Of a stretch of 64,000 bases of DNA, positions 15,394-24,892 are shown in pieces (position 1 is the stretch's first letter; every line of letters begins with the position of its first letter). Source of the DNA: Jeotgalibacillus terrae (GTDB lineage: Bacteria > Bacillota > Bacilli > Bacillales > Jeotgalibacillaceae); the NCBI RefSeq assembly GCF_016908195.1, contig NZ_JAFBDK010000005.1:124001-188000 (forward strand), read 5' to 3'. A program made the position numbers and the translations under genes. The notes below the pieces were generated by a model. It was not told where the DNA came from and did not search any database. It worked only from the letters and a program-made list of their open reading frames with translations.

Positions 15394-16667
15394 ATGTCTA
15401 CCGGCAAATTAACGATCACAAAAGAAGAAGAACAATGTATCAGGCTCTGGGCAGAGCAGGCTGAATCAGCACCTCATCCGCTTCCCGTTGAAGAGGCGAT
15501 CGTTTCAGATATTAAAAAAAAGTCGCCTTATTGAACCTCAATAATGTAACCAGAACGAAAGCGTATTTTGAATTTTATTGTAAGCACCCCGAGGTTCATT
15601 GGGCTCTACTTGCGCATCTGGTATCGAGAAACGGCGGCTGGAATATGACCGATTTAAAGGGCAGTCTTCTTGAACATGTTTTTACAGCACAGTCCAGAAT
15701 AGACTTTTTCAGTTTTTTAGAGAAAGCCAATGCCTTTATTTTTCATGACGCCTATCCGCAGCTGCTGTTATATGAAAAAAGCAAGGAAGAGAATAAGAAC
15801 TATATGCACCTGCTTCCTCAATTTGGTGTATCTACTTTTATGGAGCCAGCCTGGCAAACATTTCTGCAACATCAACATTCAAAGCTTTTAACGATTGCCT
15901 TGATTATAAATGAACAGCATTATATCGAATCGCGTCTGATATCGAATGCTTATTACAGCACGCATGTGTATGAATCTTCACTCTTTAAATATCAGGAATT
16001 TTTTCATCTGAACCATGTGATTTTTCCTTATGAGGTGGATCAACGTGTGAAAGTAATCGGATTGAACGTCAGTCATTTTGCTCCACTCGAACAAAGAATA
16101 GAGCTTGGTAAGAAATTGTATGGCATGCTGTATGCCTCCCCTTACCAGTTGAAAAACATTTTGCGTTTTGTTAAGAGTAAAACTCATACAGGGTCGAGAT
16201 CGGACTATTGGCCGCACGTATTTTCTTCAAGGCAGAGCAGGGGTATTTTTAGTCCTGAATGTCATGCTGCATGGGAAAATGAAGAACACATTTATAAAGA
16301 TGAAGATTGGTATCGACGTGGTGATGCACTTCCGTACTTTGAAGCAGTCGAGCTACCTGAAAGGTTCGATATCACCAGCCGATATGTCTTAACACTAACA
16401 GTTGTCAGGGCAGGTGCATCTCTGCTTGCACTAAAAGATAAATGTAATGAACGCGGTCATACTAACAAGAGTGAAGGAGTGAGGATTATGGGACAGAACC
16501 ATCAGTTTAAACCCGGTCAAAAAGCGCCGAATAATGGTTATTATGTAGAGATCGGAGAAACCGGAAGCCAGGTGAAAGACCCGGGTCAGATCAAGCTGAA
16601 AGCAGGGGAAGAGTTTCCTGAGACAAAAAATCATAATCGGGTCTGGATGCCGAAGCGTAAGCCTTGA
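15394..16667 (+). CDS. yppC: YppC-like DUF2515 protein, frameshifted, reading into yjzC
   Basis: DUF2515 core is clear: NNVTRTKAYFEFYCKHPEVH, SRNGGWNMTDLKGSLL and TAQSRIDFFSFLEKANAFIF. The uninterrupted frame starts only at TTG 15531, but the expected N-terminus (TKEEEQCIRLWAEQ...EEAIVSDIKK) is read from ATG 15394 in another frame; one extra A in the A8 run 15514-15521 joins them as DIKKKVALLNLNNVTRT. At the 3' end the frame has no stop before yjzC; one extra A in 16433-16436 would give LKR-stop. The protein is probably about 350 residues. Function unknown. Confidence 0.75.
16488..16667 (+). CDS. yjzC: YjzC family protein
   Basis: A 59-residue protein beginning MGQNHQFKPGQKAPNNGYY, then VEIGETGSQV and FPETKNHNRVWMPKRKP, the whole of the YjzC family (small Bacillales protein of unknown function). 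It has its own ribosome binding site GAAGGAGTGAGG and ATG 16488. In the sequence as given it shares frame with the upstream DUF2515 reading, which lacks a stop. Confidence 0.82.
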   Translation: MGQNHQFKPGQKAPNNGYYVEIGETGSQVKDPGQIKLKAGEEFPETKNHNRVWMPKRKP

Positions 16668-16693
16668 TGTCAAATATTCTTAAGCGTGAAAAA

Positions 16694-16719
16694 CTCCCTG
16701 TCCGCATATGGACAGGGAG
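16694..16719. terminator. Terminator between convergent genes
   Basis: CTCCCTGTCC (16694-16703), loop GCATAT, GGACAGGGAG (16710-16719). A-rich on the left and TT on the right; probably serves the leftward oxidoreductase gene, and perhaps yjzC. Confidence 0.75.
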
Positions 16720-16727
16720 CTTGGATA

Positions 16728-17732
16728 TTATTTAATCTCACTAACCTTCACAACTGCCTTACCAAGATTCTTCCCTTCGAACAAATCAAGAAAAGCATCG
16801 ACTGTATGATCAAAGCCTTCTGTTACAGTCTCCTCGTACTTCAGCTTTCCTTCACTAAGCCAGCCTGCAAGTGCTTCTGCACCTTCCTTGAAGCGTGAGG
16901 AATAATTGCCGACTGTGAAGCCTTGCATGAGTGAGCTGGTCTTGATGAGATAACCCTGAACGCGCGGACCCATGTCCCTTTCAGCTTTGTTGTAGCCTGA
17001 GATTGCACCGCAGACAGGAATACGGGCAAAGTTGTTCAGAAGCGGCAGTACGGCATCGCCGATTTCGCCTCCTACGTTTTCGAAGTATACATCAATGCCA
17101 TCAGGGCAGTTTTCCTTGAGTGCTTTATAAACATTTTCAGTCTTATAATTAATCGCTGCATCAAAGCCAAGCTCGTCCTTCAGGTAGCTGATTTTCTCAT
17201 CAGATCCTGCGATTCCTACTACACGTGCACCTTTAATTTTAGCAATTTGCCCCACAACAGAACCAACTGCACCGGCAGCACCTGATACGACGACTGTTTC
17301 GCCTTCTTTAGGCTTACCGATATCAAGGAGTCCGAAGTACGCAGTCAGGCCTGTCATACCGAGTACGCTTAAGTAAGCGGAGGCAGGTGCCTGCTTGTGA
17401 TCGACTTTGCGGATTTCATTTTCTTTTACAACAGAATATTCCTGCCAGCCAAGTGAACCGATGACAACGTCACCTTTTGAAAAGCGGTCTGACTTGGATT
17501 CTTCAACCTGCGCAATCACAGCACTTGAAAGCACTTCATCCAACTTAAACGGTTCAATATAGGATTTGCCCTCGTTCATTCTGCCGCGAAGATAAGGATC
17601 TACGGAAATGTAAACCGTGCGGACCAGTACTTGACCCTGTTCAGGTGAACCGATCGGCGCTTCTACAAACTTGAAATCATCATGTGTTGGTGTACCTTTT
17701 GGTCGGTTAATTAATTGAATGGTATTTTGCAT
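16728..17732 (-). CDS. yfmJ: NADP-dependent MDR oxidoreductase, YfmJ-like
   Basis: A 334-residue zinc-free medium-chain reductase of the leukotriene B4 dehydrogenase/alkenal reductase group. Motifs: VDPYLRGRMNEG near residue 47, the NADP loop VVSGAAGAVGSVVGQIAKIK (about 144-163), GSDEKISYLKDELGFDAAIN, and YFENVGGEI. Such enzymes reduce alpha,beta-unsaturated carbonyls using NADPH. The ATG follows GGAGG. Monocistronic. Confidence 0.9.
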   Translation of the reverse strand: MQNTIQLINRPKGTPTHDDFKFVEAPIGSPEQGQVLVRTVYISVDPYLRGRMNEGKSYIEPFKLDEVLSSAVIAQVEESKSDRFSKGDVVIGSLGWQEYSVVKENEIRKVDHKQAPASAYLSVLGMTGLTAYFGLLDIGKPKEGETVVVSGAAGAVGSVVGQIAKIKGARVVGIAGSDEKISYLKDELGFDAAINYKTENVYKALKENCPDGIDVYFENVGGEIGDAVLPLLNNFARIPVCGAISGYNKAERDMGPRVQGYLIKTSSLMQGFTVGNYSSRFKEGAEALAGWLSEGKLKYEETVTEGFDHTVDAFLDLFEGKNLGKAVVKVSEIK

Positions 17733-17820
17733 GATCTAATCCCTCCAGTAAATGTCTTTTTTACAATACCCATATTGTAACGCGATTGAACATGTGGATA
17801 TAATGATCTGCTTTGGCATT

Positions 17821-18060
17821 TCAATTCTGATCCGCCTGCTTTGCTTTCTGATCAGCCTCAATTGCACGGTCAAGCTTCTCCATTGTGAACAGCCAGAGAA
17901 TTGATACGCTGATTAAATAGAGTGCAGTAATTGAGAGCGCATCAGTCATTGCCTCTCCGATAGGGGCTCCTTTGAAATACTGCATGGTTATGTATGCCGT
18001 GACGAAAAGAATCGGTCCGATGATATGATATGTCGCATAGATAACTTTCTTTGGATCCAT
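17821..18060 (-). CDS. Small two-TM membrane protein
   Basis: A 79-residue protein with TM1 at about 10-28 (YHIIGPILFVTAYITMQY), TM2 at about 40-60 and a charged tail (MEKLDRAIEADQKAKQ). The ATG follows AAGGAGGG. It lies divergent from the PepSY gene; about 130 bases of AT-rich sequence between them should hold both promoters. Family not recognised. Confidence 0.65.
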   Translation of the reverse strand: MDPKKVIYATYHIIGPILFVTAYITMQYFKGAPIGEAMTDALSITALYLISVSILWLFTMEKLDRAIEADQKAKQADQN

Positions 18061-18190
18061 ATTTTCCCTCCTTAAGTGTCAATACGGTCTGAAATATAAG
18101 AAGTTTCGCATTTAGCTAAATTAATTACAACACCTCACATTAATTTCACATTCATCCGCTATAATTTTATTTTGGTGAGGGGGAATCAGG

Positions 18191-19558
18191 ATGGCTGATC
18201 ATCAAAAGAAATCCGCAAAGGCATACCAGACGATCTGGCGCTGGCATTTTTACGCCGGAATCATCATTGCACCTGTGCTGCTGGTGCTTGCTGTAACCGG
18301 AGCGATTTACTTATTTAAATGGAATATTGAAGATTTTTTGTATGAGGACTTATATGAGATTGAAGCGGAAGGACAGCAGACGTCACCTTCTGTACTCGTA
18401 TCTAATGTTCAGGCTTTATATGGAGAAGACGTAGCAATCACACGCTACCGTCCTGGAGAATCTGCTGAGAGATCTGTGGAAATTGGCATCTCTGATAATG
18501 GCGTTTCCAAAACGGTATTTATGAACCCGTATAACGGATATTTAGTCGGAGAAATAAACGATGAAGAACGGGTTATGGATATCATTGAAAAAATACATGG
18601 TGAACTGATGGCAGGTACGATGGGTGACCGTATTGTTGAGCTCGTGGCAGGCTGGACAATCATTCTTGTTGTGACAGGTTATTACCTGTTCTGGCCAAGG
18701 GGAAAATTCACCCTGTGGGGGACGCTGCTGCCGCGTCTTAAAAAGAACAGGCGCATGCTGATTCGTGATATTCATGTTGTACCGGCTGTCTGGATCTCTG
18801 CAGGTCTAGTCTTCCTATTGATGACAGGTATGCTCTGGACAGGATTTTGGGGAGACGGAGTTCAGCGCATCACAACAAATGCAGGAGTCGGTTATCCACC
18901 ATCAGTCTGGGTAGGTGACGCCCCTGTTTCTGAAATAGTGACTGAAGATGTAGCAGAAGTAGCCTGGGCCGCAGAGACATTGCCTGTACCGGAATCTGTC
19001 ACTGGGGAAGCATACATACCCGTGACACTCGATGATGTTGTTGCACAGGCAGACCGGCTGGGCGTTCATTCAAGCTATCAGGTCTACTTCCCAAGCGGAC
19101 CTGAGGGTGTATATACTTTATCTGCATTTCCTGACAGAGCTGAGGATGAAGCGACGATTCACCTGGATCAGTATACGGGCGCTGTGCTTGCCGATTATCG
19201 CTTTGATCAGTATGAACCGCTTGGTAAAGTAATGGCCATTGGGATTACCCTTCATAAGGGGCTTCAATATGGGATTTGGAACCAGATGGCGGGACTTGCG
19301 ATTTGTATTGGATTATTGCTAATCGTGATTTCAGGTCTCTGGATGTGGTTAATGAGAAAACCATCAGACAGCATGGGCGCGCCAAAAGCATTAGCGATCC
19401 ACAGAATCAAATGGACGCTTGTGATTCTGATTGGTTTTTCACTATTCTTCCCACTTGTGGGACTGTCAGTGATTGTTATTTTTCTACTGGACTACTTGCT
19501 GCTGAAAAGAGTCGCATGGATGCGCAAATTTTTTAATATACGACAGGAGGAACAGTGA
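18191..19558 (+). CDS. PepSY-associated TM protein
   Basis: A 455-residue membrane protein: WRWHFYAGIIIAPVLLVLAV (TM1), a large extracytoplasmic PepSY-like domain, GDRIVELVAGWTIILVVTGY and FWPRG (TM2), a third TM around 200, a second PepSY domain, then LHKGLQYGIWNQ followed by more TMs. This is the PepSY_TM/PiuB family, linked to iron or heme handling in some bacteria. Its stop overlaps the start of the FixH-like lipoprotein, suggesting a joint function. Confidence 0.87.
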   Translation: MADHQKKSAKAYQTIWRWHFYAGIIIAPVLLVLAVTGAIYLFKWNIEDFLYEDLYEIEAEGQQTSPSVLVSNVQALYGEDVAITRYRPGESAERSVEIGISDNGVSKTVFMNPYNGYLVGEINDEERVMDIIEKIHGELMAGTMGDRIVELVAGWTIILVVTGYYLFWPRGKFTLWGTLLPRLKKNRRMLIRDIHVVPAVWISAGLVFLLMTGMLWTGFWGDGVQRITTNAGVGYPPSVWVGDAPVSEIVTEDVAEVAWAAETLPVPESVTGEAYIPVTLDDVVAQADRLGVHSSYQVYFPSGPEGVYTLSAFPDRAEDEATIHLDQYTGAVLADYRFDQYEPLGKVMAIGITLHKGLQYGIWNQMAGLAICIGLLLIVISGLWMWLMRKPSDSMGAPKALAIHRIKWTLVILIGFSLFFPLVGLSVIVIFLLDYLLLKRVAWMRKFFNIRQEEQ

Positions 19559-19998
19559 TGAAAAAAGTACTGACACTGATTTTATCGATGTTTCTCCTAA
19601 GCGGGTGTCTCCTTGATACACCTGATAATGTGGAAGATTATCATATAACAGAGCGGATCAGCGTGAATATTGATGCTGGAGATGCCGGCAGCGGAGAGAA
19701 TGCTTTTCAGTTTTATGTACAGCGGGGGGATGAACCGTTGGACGATCTTGATGTAGCAGTTGAAGTGATTTATCGCGGAGAGAGTCTGACACAGGAGGCT
19801 GAATATGTGAGCCCCGGTTTGTATCAGGTTCCGCTGACCGGGCTCGAAGATGGTCTGTATGAAGTGAGAATGTCTGTAGAAGTTGATGGACAGCTTATCA
19901 CACCTGCGAAATATATTGGAATCGGACAGCTGACTGCGGAAGAAGAAGCGCTGCTTGAGGGTAATGCTGCTCAATCTTCAGGAGGACATCATCATTAA
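19558..19998 (+). CDS. FixH/YtkA-like lipoprotein
   Basis: A 146-residue lipoprotein: MKKVLTLILSMFLLSGC has a lipobox LLSGC with Cys near residue 17. The body (FYVQRGDEPLDDLDVAVEV, SPGLYQVPLTGLEDGLYEV) is the beta-sandwich of FixH/YtkA domains, and the C-terminus ends GGHHH, possibly metal binding. ATG 19558 follows AGGAGG and overlaps the PepSY stop (GTGATG). Confidence 0.82.
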   Translation: MKKVLTLILSMFLLSGCLLDTPDNVEDYHITERISVNIDAGDAGSGENAFQFYVQRGDEPLDDLDVAVEVIYRGESLTQEAEYVSPGLYQVPLTGLEDGLYEVRMSVEVDGQLITPAKYIGIGQLTAEEEALLEGNAAQSSGGHHH

Positions 19999-20002
19999 AA
20001 AA

Positions 20003-20032
20003 GAAGCCGGAGAGCGGGTGCTCTCCGGCTTC
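20003..20032 (+). terminator. Terminator after the PepSY/FixH-like operon
   Basis: GAAGCCGGAGAGC (20003-20015) and GCTCTCCGGCTTC (20020-20032), a perfect 13-bp stem with a 4-base loop, shortly after the stop. Only a weak T-tract follows (ATTATGTT). Confidence 0.75.
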
Positions 20033-20136
20033 ATTATGTTGATCGTGTGATGTTTGGCAGGAAAAGGTGGTGGACGGAGATGAAAGCGGGACATACAGAC
20101 AGCGTTGAATGTATTACCTCACCTGCCCATCAGCCA

Positions 20137-20748
20137 TCAATTTTGGCTGTTCGAGTCATCTGAAAGCCTCTGTCTTAATTCTCCGCGATCCCCATATATG
20201 ATCCGCTCAATCTTTCCTTCTTCAGTTAAAATGGCTTCACCCTTAAGGTCGTATTGCTCCGGTTCACTGTTACCACTTTCGTATTCAACTGTAAAAGTGA
20301 AACGATATATTTTTGGATTCTTTTCACTTCGGGTGATTTCGAGGTCAGAAGTGCTCATGTTATAGTCGTGTTCATAATGACTATAACCATATGCAGGTGT
20401 GATAGTTATAAAATCCTCATATCCATCCTCAGTAAAATAAGACGCATACGTATCCGCCATATAATCTTCCCATTTCTTATTTTCAGGACTCTGCAGGTAA
20501 GCATCATATTCTTCCTGATTCTGAGCCTCCTGCTGTAATTCCATGGCAGTATTGGATAATTCAATGTATGTCTCATCAGGGCCATTGAACTCTTCTTCAA
20601 TCACTGCCTGAATGGCTTCCTTACTTTTATCAGTTTCTTCAGCTGCTCCTGTATCTGAACAGCCTGTGATTAATAAAACAGAGAGGACAAAAAACATCAT
20701 ACCGGCCAATTTGCTTAACATTGTTTTGTTTTCGTGATAAGTATTCAT
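20137..20748 (-). CDS. Putative lipoprotein of unknown function
   Basis: A 203-residue secreted lipoprotein: a signal peptide with MMFFVLSVLLITGC (lipobox LITGC near residue 30), then an acidic domain with YIELSNTAMELQQEAQNQEE and DYMADTYASYFTEDGYEDF, ending in a beta-rich part. GGAGG precedes the ATG. No family recognised. Confidence 0.72.
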   Translation of the reverse strand: MNTYHENKTMLSKLAGMMFFVLSVLLITGCSDTGAAEETDKSKEAIQAVIEEEFNGPDETYIELSNTAMELQQEAQNQEEYDAYLQSPENKKWEDYMADTYASYFTEDGYEDFITITPAYGYSHYEHDYNMSTSDLEITRSEKNPKIYRFTFTVEYESGNSEPEQYDLKGEAILTEEGKIERIIYGDRGELRQRLSDDSNSQN

Positions 20749-20917
20749 GGTTTGCCTCCTTTTTGATTTGTATGTACCCTATATACGAATGAACCAATGG
20801 AAAGGTTTCAATTTTCTAACAATTTATCTTTTTTCACCTTTTATACCAATTCAATTGAAGTTTGGATATGATGAATTCGATTGAATTACTGACCAGGGAA
20901 CTGTCTGGTTAGCAGCA

Positions 20918-21049
20918 TTATTCCTCATTTTCTTCAGTGAAAATTTCAAAAGTCTTTGCATCTTCCTGTTCTTCATCAGCTTCTTTGATTTCAAATGAGC
21001 ATCCTGCTAAAAGTGCAGCGGCGATTGTCAGTAATAAGAATTTTTTCAT
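20918..21049 (-). CDS. Tiny lipoprotein (43 aa)
   Basis: ATG 21049 is preceded by AAAGGAGATGACAACG. The product MKKFLLLTIAAALLAGC carries a lipobox (LLAGC, Cys 17), followed by 26 mostly acidic residues (SFEIKEADEEQEDAK, then TEENEE). After signal cleavage only about 27 residues would remain. The strong ribosome binding site and clean lipoprotein signal argue that it is a real gene. Confidence 0.65.
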   Translation of the reverse strand: MKKFLLLTIAAALLAGCSFEIKEADEEQEDAKTFEIFTEENEE

Positions 21050-21219
21050 CGTTGTCATCTCCTTTTGTTAGCATGGTATCTATACGGTGATTTTTTACAT
21101 AAGTTTCAATTTTAAAGATTGAATTTTTTGAAAAGATTGTCTTTTGGATAGCTACTTGTCTTCTGTTTCGATAACATAGATGAGGGAAGCATCATTTTTA
21201 AAAAGTGAGGAGAATTTTA

Positions 21220-23262
21220 ATGAAAGCACCGATCGCAAAGCGCGTACCGTTTACGCACAATATACATAATGATATACGGGAAGATGATTATTACTGGATG
21301 AAAGATAAGACGAACCCTGAAGTGGTTTCTTATCTGGAGGCTGAAAATGAGTATTTTAAAGAAGTGATGAAGCCGCTTGAGCAAAAGGCGAATGAGATTT
21401 TTGAGGGTATGGTTGCCCGTGTGCCTGAAGCTGAAGTAAAGGTACCGGTTCAAAATGGCCCGTATTTCTATTATTCACGGGAGCAAAAGGACAAGCAGTA
21501 TGCGATTTATGCCCGTAAAAAAGCTGCGAGCCGTGAACTTCTGGATCAGGTGAAAGAGGAGGTTATTCTGGATTTGAATGAGCTGGCAGGAGATGACGAT
21601 TATTTAAGCGTGACACTGCAGCGTTTGAATAAGGAACAGACAAAGCTCGCTTACCTTGAGAATCGTGATGGTTCAGACCGATATACGATTTATATTAAAG
21701 ACTTGAGAACTGGAGAGTTACTTTCTGACAAAATAGAAAATGTCTATATTTACGGCAGCATGGAGTGGAGTCAGTGCGGAAAATATATTTTCTATGTCAC
21801 GGTTGATGATATGCAGCGTCCTTACCGTTTGTGGCGTCATGAGGTTGGGAGCACTGAGTCAGATGAGCTGCTGTATGAAGAGCAGGAAGTGACGTTTGCG
21901 TTATTCATTTCAAAAACGAAAAGTGGAAAATATATTACAGTTCACTCGAGCTCAACGATGACTGAGGAGGTCCGCCTGATCAATGCTGAGCAGCCGCTTG
22001 AGCCAGTGAAACTGGTGGATGAGCGTCGCAGAGGCATCAAGTATGATGTTGATCACTGGGGAGATGACCTGCTGATTTTAACAAATGAAAATGCGTTGAA
22101 TTTCAAGCTGCTGCGCTGTTCTGAAAAGAATCTTTCTGATCGTGAAGAAGTCACAGCTTACGATGAAAACCGTTACCTTCAGGCGGTATATCCGACGGAG
22201 AACAAACTCTTTGTTTTCGGTCGTGAGAAGGGGCTGACACAGATCTGGGTGCTCGAGGATAAAGAATTGAAGCAGCTTGGATGGGATGAGCCGCTTTATA
22301 CGCTCTCTATTGTAGGCGGACAGAGCTATGATGCAGACGAACTCTTAGTTGAGTACGAATCACTTGTCACACAGGACACGACTTACAGCATTCACATCGA
22401 AACTGGTCAAAAGCAGGTAATTCATACAGCCTCTGTAAACGGCGAATATGATGCTGAGCAATACTGCCAGCACCAGCTCTGGGCGTCTGCGGGAGATGGA
22501 ACCAAAGTGCCGCTCATGATGATTTATAAAAAAGGTGCGCTTGATAACGGTCCTGCACCACTGATCTTAACCGGCTATGGATCCTATGGCGCTGACAGCA
22601 ATCCTTACTTCAGTGCTTACCGTCTGCCGCTCCTTGAAAAAGGCGTCATTTTTGTTACAGCACAGGTGCGTGGCGGTGGTGAAATGGGACGTCACTGGTA
22701 TGAAGAAGGTAAGACACATCACAAACGGAATTCATTTACTGACTTCATCGATGCAGCCCGCTTTTTGATCGATGAAGGCTATACAACAGCCGACAAAATG
22801 GCTGCACGGGGTGGCAGTGCAGGCGGTCTGCTTGTAGGTGGCGTGTCAAATATGGCAGGAGACTTATTTAAAGTCATTGTACCCGAAGTACCGTTTGTCG
22901 ACGTGCTGACAACGATGCTTGATGACACGATTCCGTTGACGACACTTGAGTGGGATGAGTGGGGCAATCCGCAGAACGAACAGGATTACAACTACATGAA
23001 ATCCTACAGCCCATATGACAATGTGGAAGAAAAAGAATATCCGCATATGTACATTACAACAGGGCTAAACGATCCGCGTGTTGCCTACTGGGAGCCTGCA
23101 AAATGGACTGCACGACTGCGTACAATGAAAACAGACAACAACACACTCGTACTGAAAACCAATATGGGTGCGGGGCACTTCGGTGCATCTGGGAGATTTG
23201 ATCATTTGAAAGAAGCTGCGGAGTGCTATGCGTTTATTTTGGATAAAATTTTGGTGGAGTAA
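21220..23262 (+). CDS. ptrB: Oligopeptidase B-like S9A serine peptidase
   Basis: A 680-residue prolyl-oligopeptidase family enzyme that cleaves short peptides, typically after basic residues. An N-terminal beta-propeller (about 70-390) is followed by the hydrolase domain. Catalytic residues: Ser533 in RGGSAGG, Asp618 in LNDPRV, His653 in GAGHFG. Length agrees with the family (about 680-700). No signal peptide, so cytoplasmic. ATG 21220 follows GAGGAG. Monocistronic, with a strong terminator about 125 bases downstream. Confidence 0.92.
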   Translation: MKAPIAKRVPFTHNIHNDIREDDYYWMKDKTNPEVVSYLEAENEYFKEVMKPLEQKANEIFEGMVARVPEAEVKVPVQNGPYFYYSREQKDKQYAIYARKKAASRELLDQVKEEVILDLNELAGDDDYLSVTLQRLNKEQTKLAYLENRDGSDRYTIYIKDLRTGELLSDKIENVYIYGSMEWSQCGKYIFYVTVDDMQRPYRLWRHEVGSTESDELLYEEQEVTFALFISKTKSGKYITVHSSSTMTEEVRLINAEQPLEPVKLVDERRRGIKYDVDHWGDDLLILTNENALNFKLLRCSEKNLSDREEVTAYDENRYLQAVYPTENKLFVFGREKGLTQIWVLEDKELKQLGWDEPLYTLSIVGGQSYDADELLVEYESLVTQDTTYSIHIETGQKQVIHTASVNGEYDAEQYCQHQLWASAGDGTKVPLMMIYKKGALDNGPAPLILTGYGSYGADSNPYFSAYRLPLLEKGVIFVTAQVRGGGEMGRHWYEEGKTHHKRNSFTDFIDAARFLIDEGYTTADKMAARGGSAGGLLVGGVSNMAGDLFKVIVPEVPFVDVLTTMLDDTIPLTTLEWDEWGNPQNEQDYNYMKSYSPYDNVEEKEYPHMYITTGLNDPRVAYWEPAKWTARLRTMKTDNNTLVLKTNMGAGHFGASGRFDHLKEAAECYAFILDKILVE

Positions 23263-23386
23263 AGGTGGGGACAGACTCAGAAGTTACTCAAAAAATCTGT
23301 GTCACGCTGATGGGGCCCAAAACCCAAACTCCTTTTCGCACACCACATGCTGCATATATACAATAAAAAAGCCTTAAATCATATAG

Positions 23387-23429
23387 TGAGCAGCCTCCAC
23401 ATCGTACATAAAGATGTGGAGGCTGCTCA
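23387..23429 (+). terminator. Strong terminator
   Basis: TGAGCAGCCTCCACATC (23387-23403) pairs perfectly over 17 bp with GATGTGGAGGCTGCTCA (23413-23429), followed by TTTTATC. Confidence 0.85.
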
Positions 23430-23501
23430 TTTTATCATTCATTTAAAAATTATCTGTAACATTTTCAATTCTATTGCTACTAATTGACAGAAGGTGGGGG
23501 T

Positions 23502-24113
23502 ATGATGGAAAACTGGCTGACTGATGTCATGAGTGAATATGGATACATAGGTGTGCTGTTACTGATTGCACTTGAAAATATTTTCCCGCCGATTCCGTCA
23601 GAAATCATTCTGACGTTCGGCGGATTTATGACGGTTGAATCAACGATGACGATTCCAGGTGTCGTACTAGCTGCGACAGCAGGTTCAGTGATTGGAGCGG
23701 TTCTCCTGTACTGGATCGGCCTACAGCTTGATGTAGAAAGACTGGAGAAAATCACGGACAGATGGGGATATGTCCTGCGCATAACAAAAAAGGATATCCA
23801 TCGGGCAGACGCCTGGTTCGACCGCTACGGACCATGGACGGTTTTCTTCTGCAGGTTCGTGCCCTTAATCCGCAGTCTGATTTCCATTCCGGCGGGGATG
23901 TCCAATATGAAATTCCCGCTATTCCTGGTACTGACAGCGATTGGGACACTGATCTGGAATATTGTTCTCGTGTCACTGGGCGCGTCACTCGGAAACTCCT
24001 GGGACGTTGTAGTGGAGTATATGGAGGTTTACTCCAGAATCATTTACGCAGTCCTTCTGGTAATTGTTATTTTTGTAGGGTTCAAGTTTGCTAAAAGGTT
24101 GAAAAAAGCTTAA
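23502..24113 (+). CDS. DedA family membrane protein
   Basis: A 203-residue VTT/DedA protein: YGYIGVLLLIALENIFPPIPSEIIL is the re-entrant E-x-x-x-P-x-P-x-E region, and FFCRFVPLIRSLISIPAGM carries the conserved F/G-R-F-x-P-x-x-R. Family members act as lipid scramblases/undecaprenyl-phosphate flippases or in proton homeostasis. ATG 23502 (double ATG) follows AAGGTGGGGG. The lipoprotein 18 bases downstream may be cotranscribed. Confidence 0.9.
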   Translation: MMENWLTDVMSEYGYIGVLLLIALENIFPPIPSEIILTFGGFMTVESTMTIPGVVLAATAGSVIGAVLLYWIGLQLDVERLEKITDRWGYVLRITKKDIHRADAWFDRYGPWTVFFCRFVPLIRSLISIPAGMSNMKFPLFLVLTAIGTLIWNIVLVSLGASLGNSWDVVVEYMEVYSRIIYAVLLVIVIFVGFKFAKRLKKA

Positions 24114-24131
24114 AGAAAGGTGTCTATCAGA

Positions 24132-24749
24132 ATGAAATTAGTGAAACAATACGTCCATTTAAGTTTATTGCTATTATTAATCGCAGGCTGCTCTGCCAAC
24201 ACAGCTGATGAAAACGAAACGGAGCAGTCGGGAAATGCTGCTGACACAGAAACGTTAGAGGAGTCAGCGCCACCGGGTGAGGTAGACCAGCAGAATGAAG
24301 AAATGAAAACGGAAGAATCTGATGGTAGTGTACAGGAAAGCGATGAAACTGAAGTAGAGGAAGGACTCTCTCAGTATTCTGCCGAGCAGATTGAATACGC
24401 ACGCGTCTGGCTGCAGCTCGGGGCAAATCAGGAGATTGACGAATTAAACGTGCATCACATTCCTGCCGGGACACCACTTAATCCAAAAGATGAAACGAGT
24501 GGTGTGTATCCTGAAGATGTGATCCAATTAGCTGGTTCACGACTCGTCGATGGATCAGTTACATATAGCGGAAATGGAGATGGCACAGTTAATGTGTACA
24601 ATGTTCCATTACGCTGGGATGGCGTGTATCCTGTGGAAGATAATGAGTTTTATACGAAGTTGATAGAAAATACAGTGCAAGTTTATATTGAGACAGGAGA
24701 TCCTGAAGAAGTTGAAAAGCTGATCAAGTTGCTGGAGGAAAGGGTTTGA
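24132..24749 (+). CDS. Acidic lipoprotein of unknown function
   Basis: A 205-residue lipoprotein: LSLLLLLIAGC lipobox with Cys near residue 20, a very acidic low-complexity linker (about 22-90, rich in E, T, Q), then a folded domain YARVWLQLGANQEIDELNVH, PEDVIQLAGSRLVDGSV and VPLRWDGVYPV. The domain layout resembles lipoproteins of staphylococci and bacilli (often called LMP/YqfZ-like), but I cannot assign it. ATG 24132 rather than GTG 24120, which overlaps the ribosome binding site. Confidence 0.75.
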   Translation: MKLVKQYVHLSLLLLLIAGCSANTADENETEQSGNAADTETLEESAPPGEVDQQNEEMKTEESDGSVQESDETEVEEGLSQYSAEQIEYARVWLQLGANQEIDELNVHHIPAGTPLNPKDETSGVYPEDVIQLAGSRLVDGSVTYSGNGDGTVNVYNVPLRWDGVYPVEDNEFYTKLIENTVQVYIETGDPEEVEKLIKLLEERV

Positions 24750-24892
24750 AGTAAAGCAAGTTAATAGTAGACCAATATAATTTAGTATTAGTAGCACAAC
24801 CTTACTCAGATGATCAGAGAATGTTAGAATAGAGGGTGCAGCTATCTAAAGCGGATGGGCGGTTGGCACTCCCTGAGAAAGGGGGTGTTTAT

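Noticed and set aside
23263-23386. Possible MITE-like sequence starting GGGGACAGACTC
   Set aside because: No inverted terminal repeats or target duplication could be found around it.
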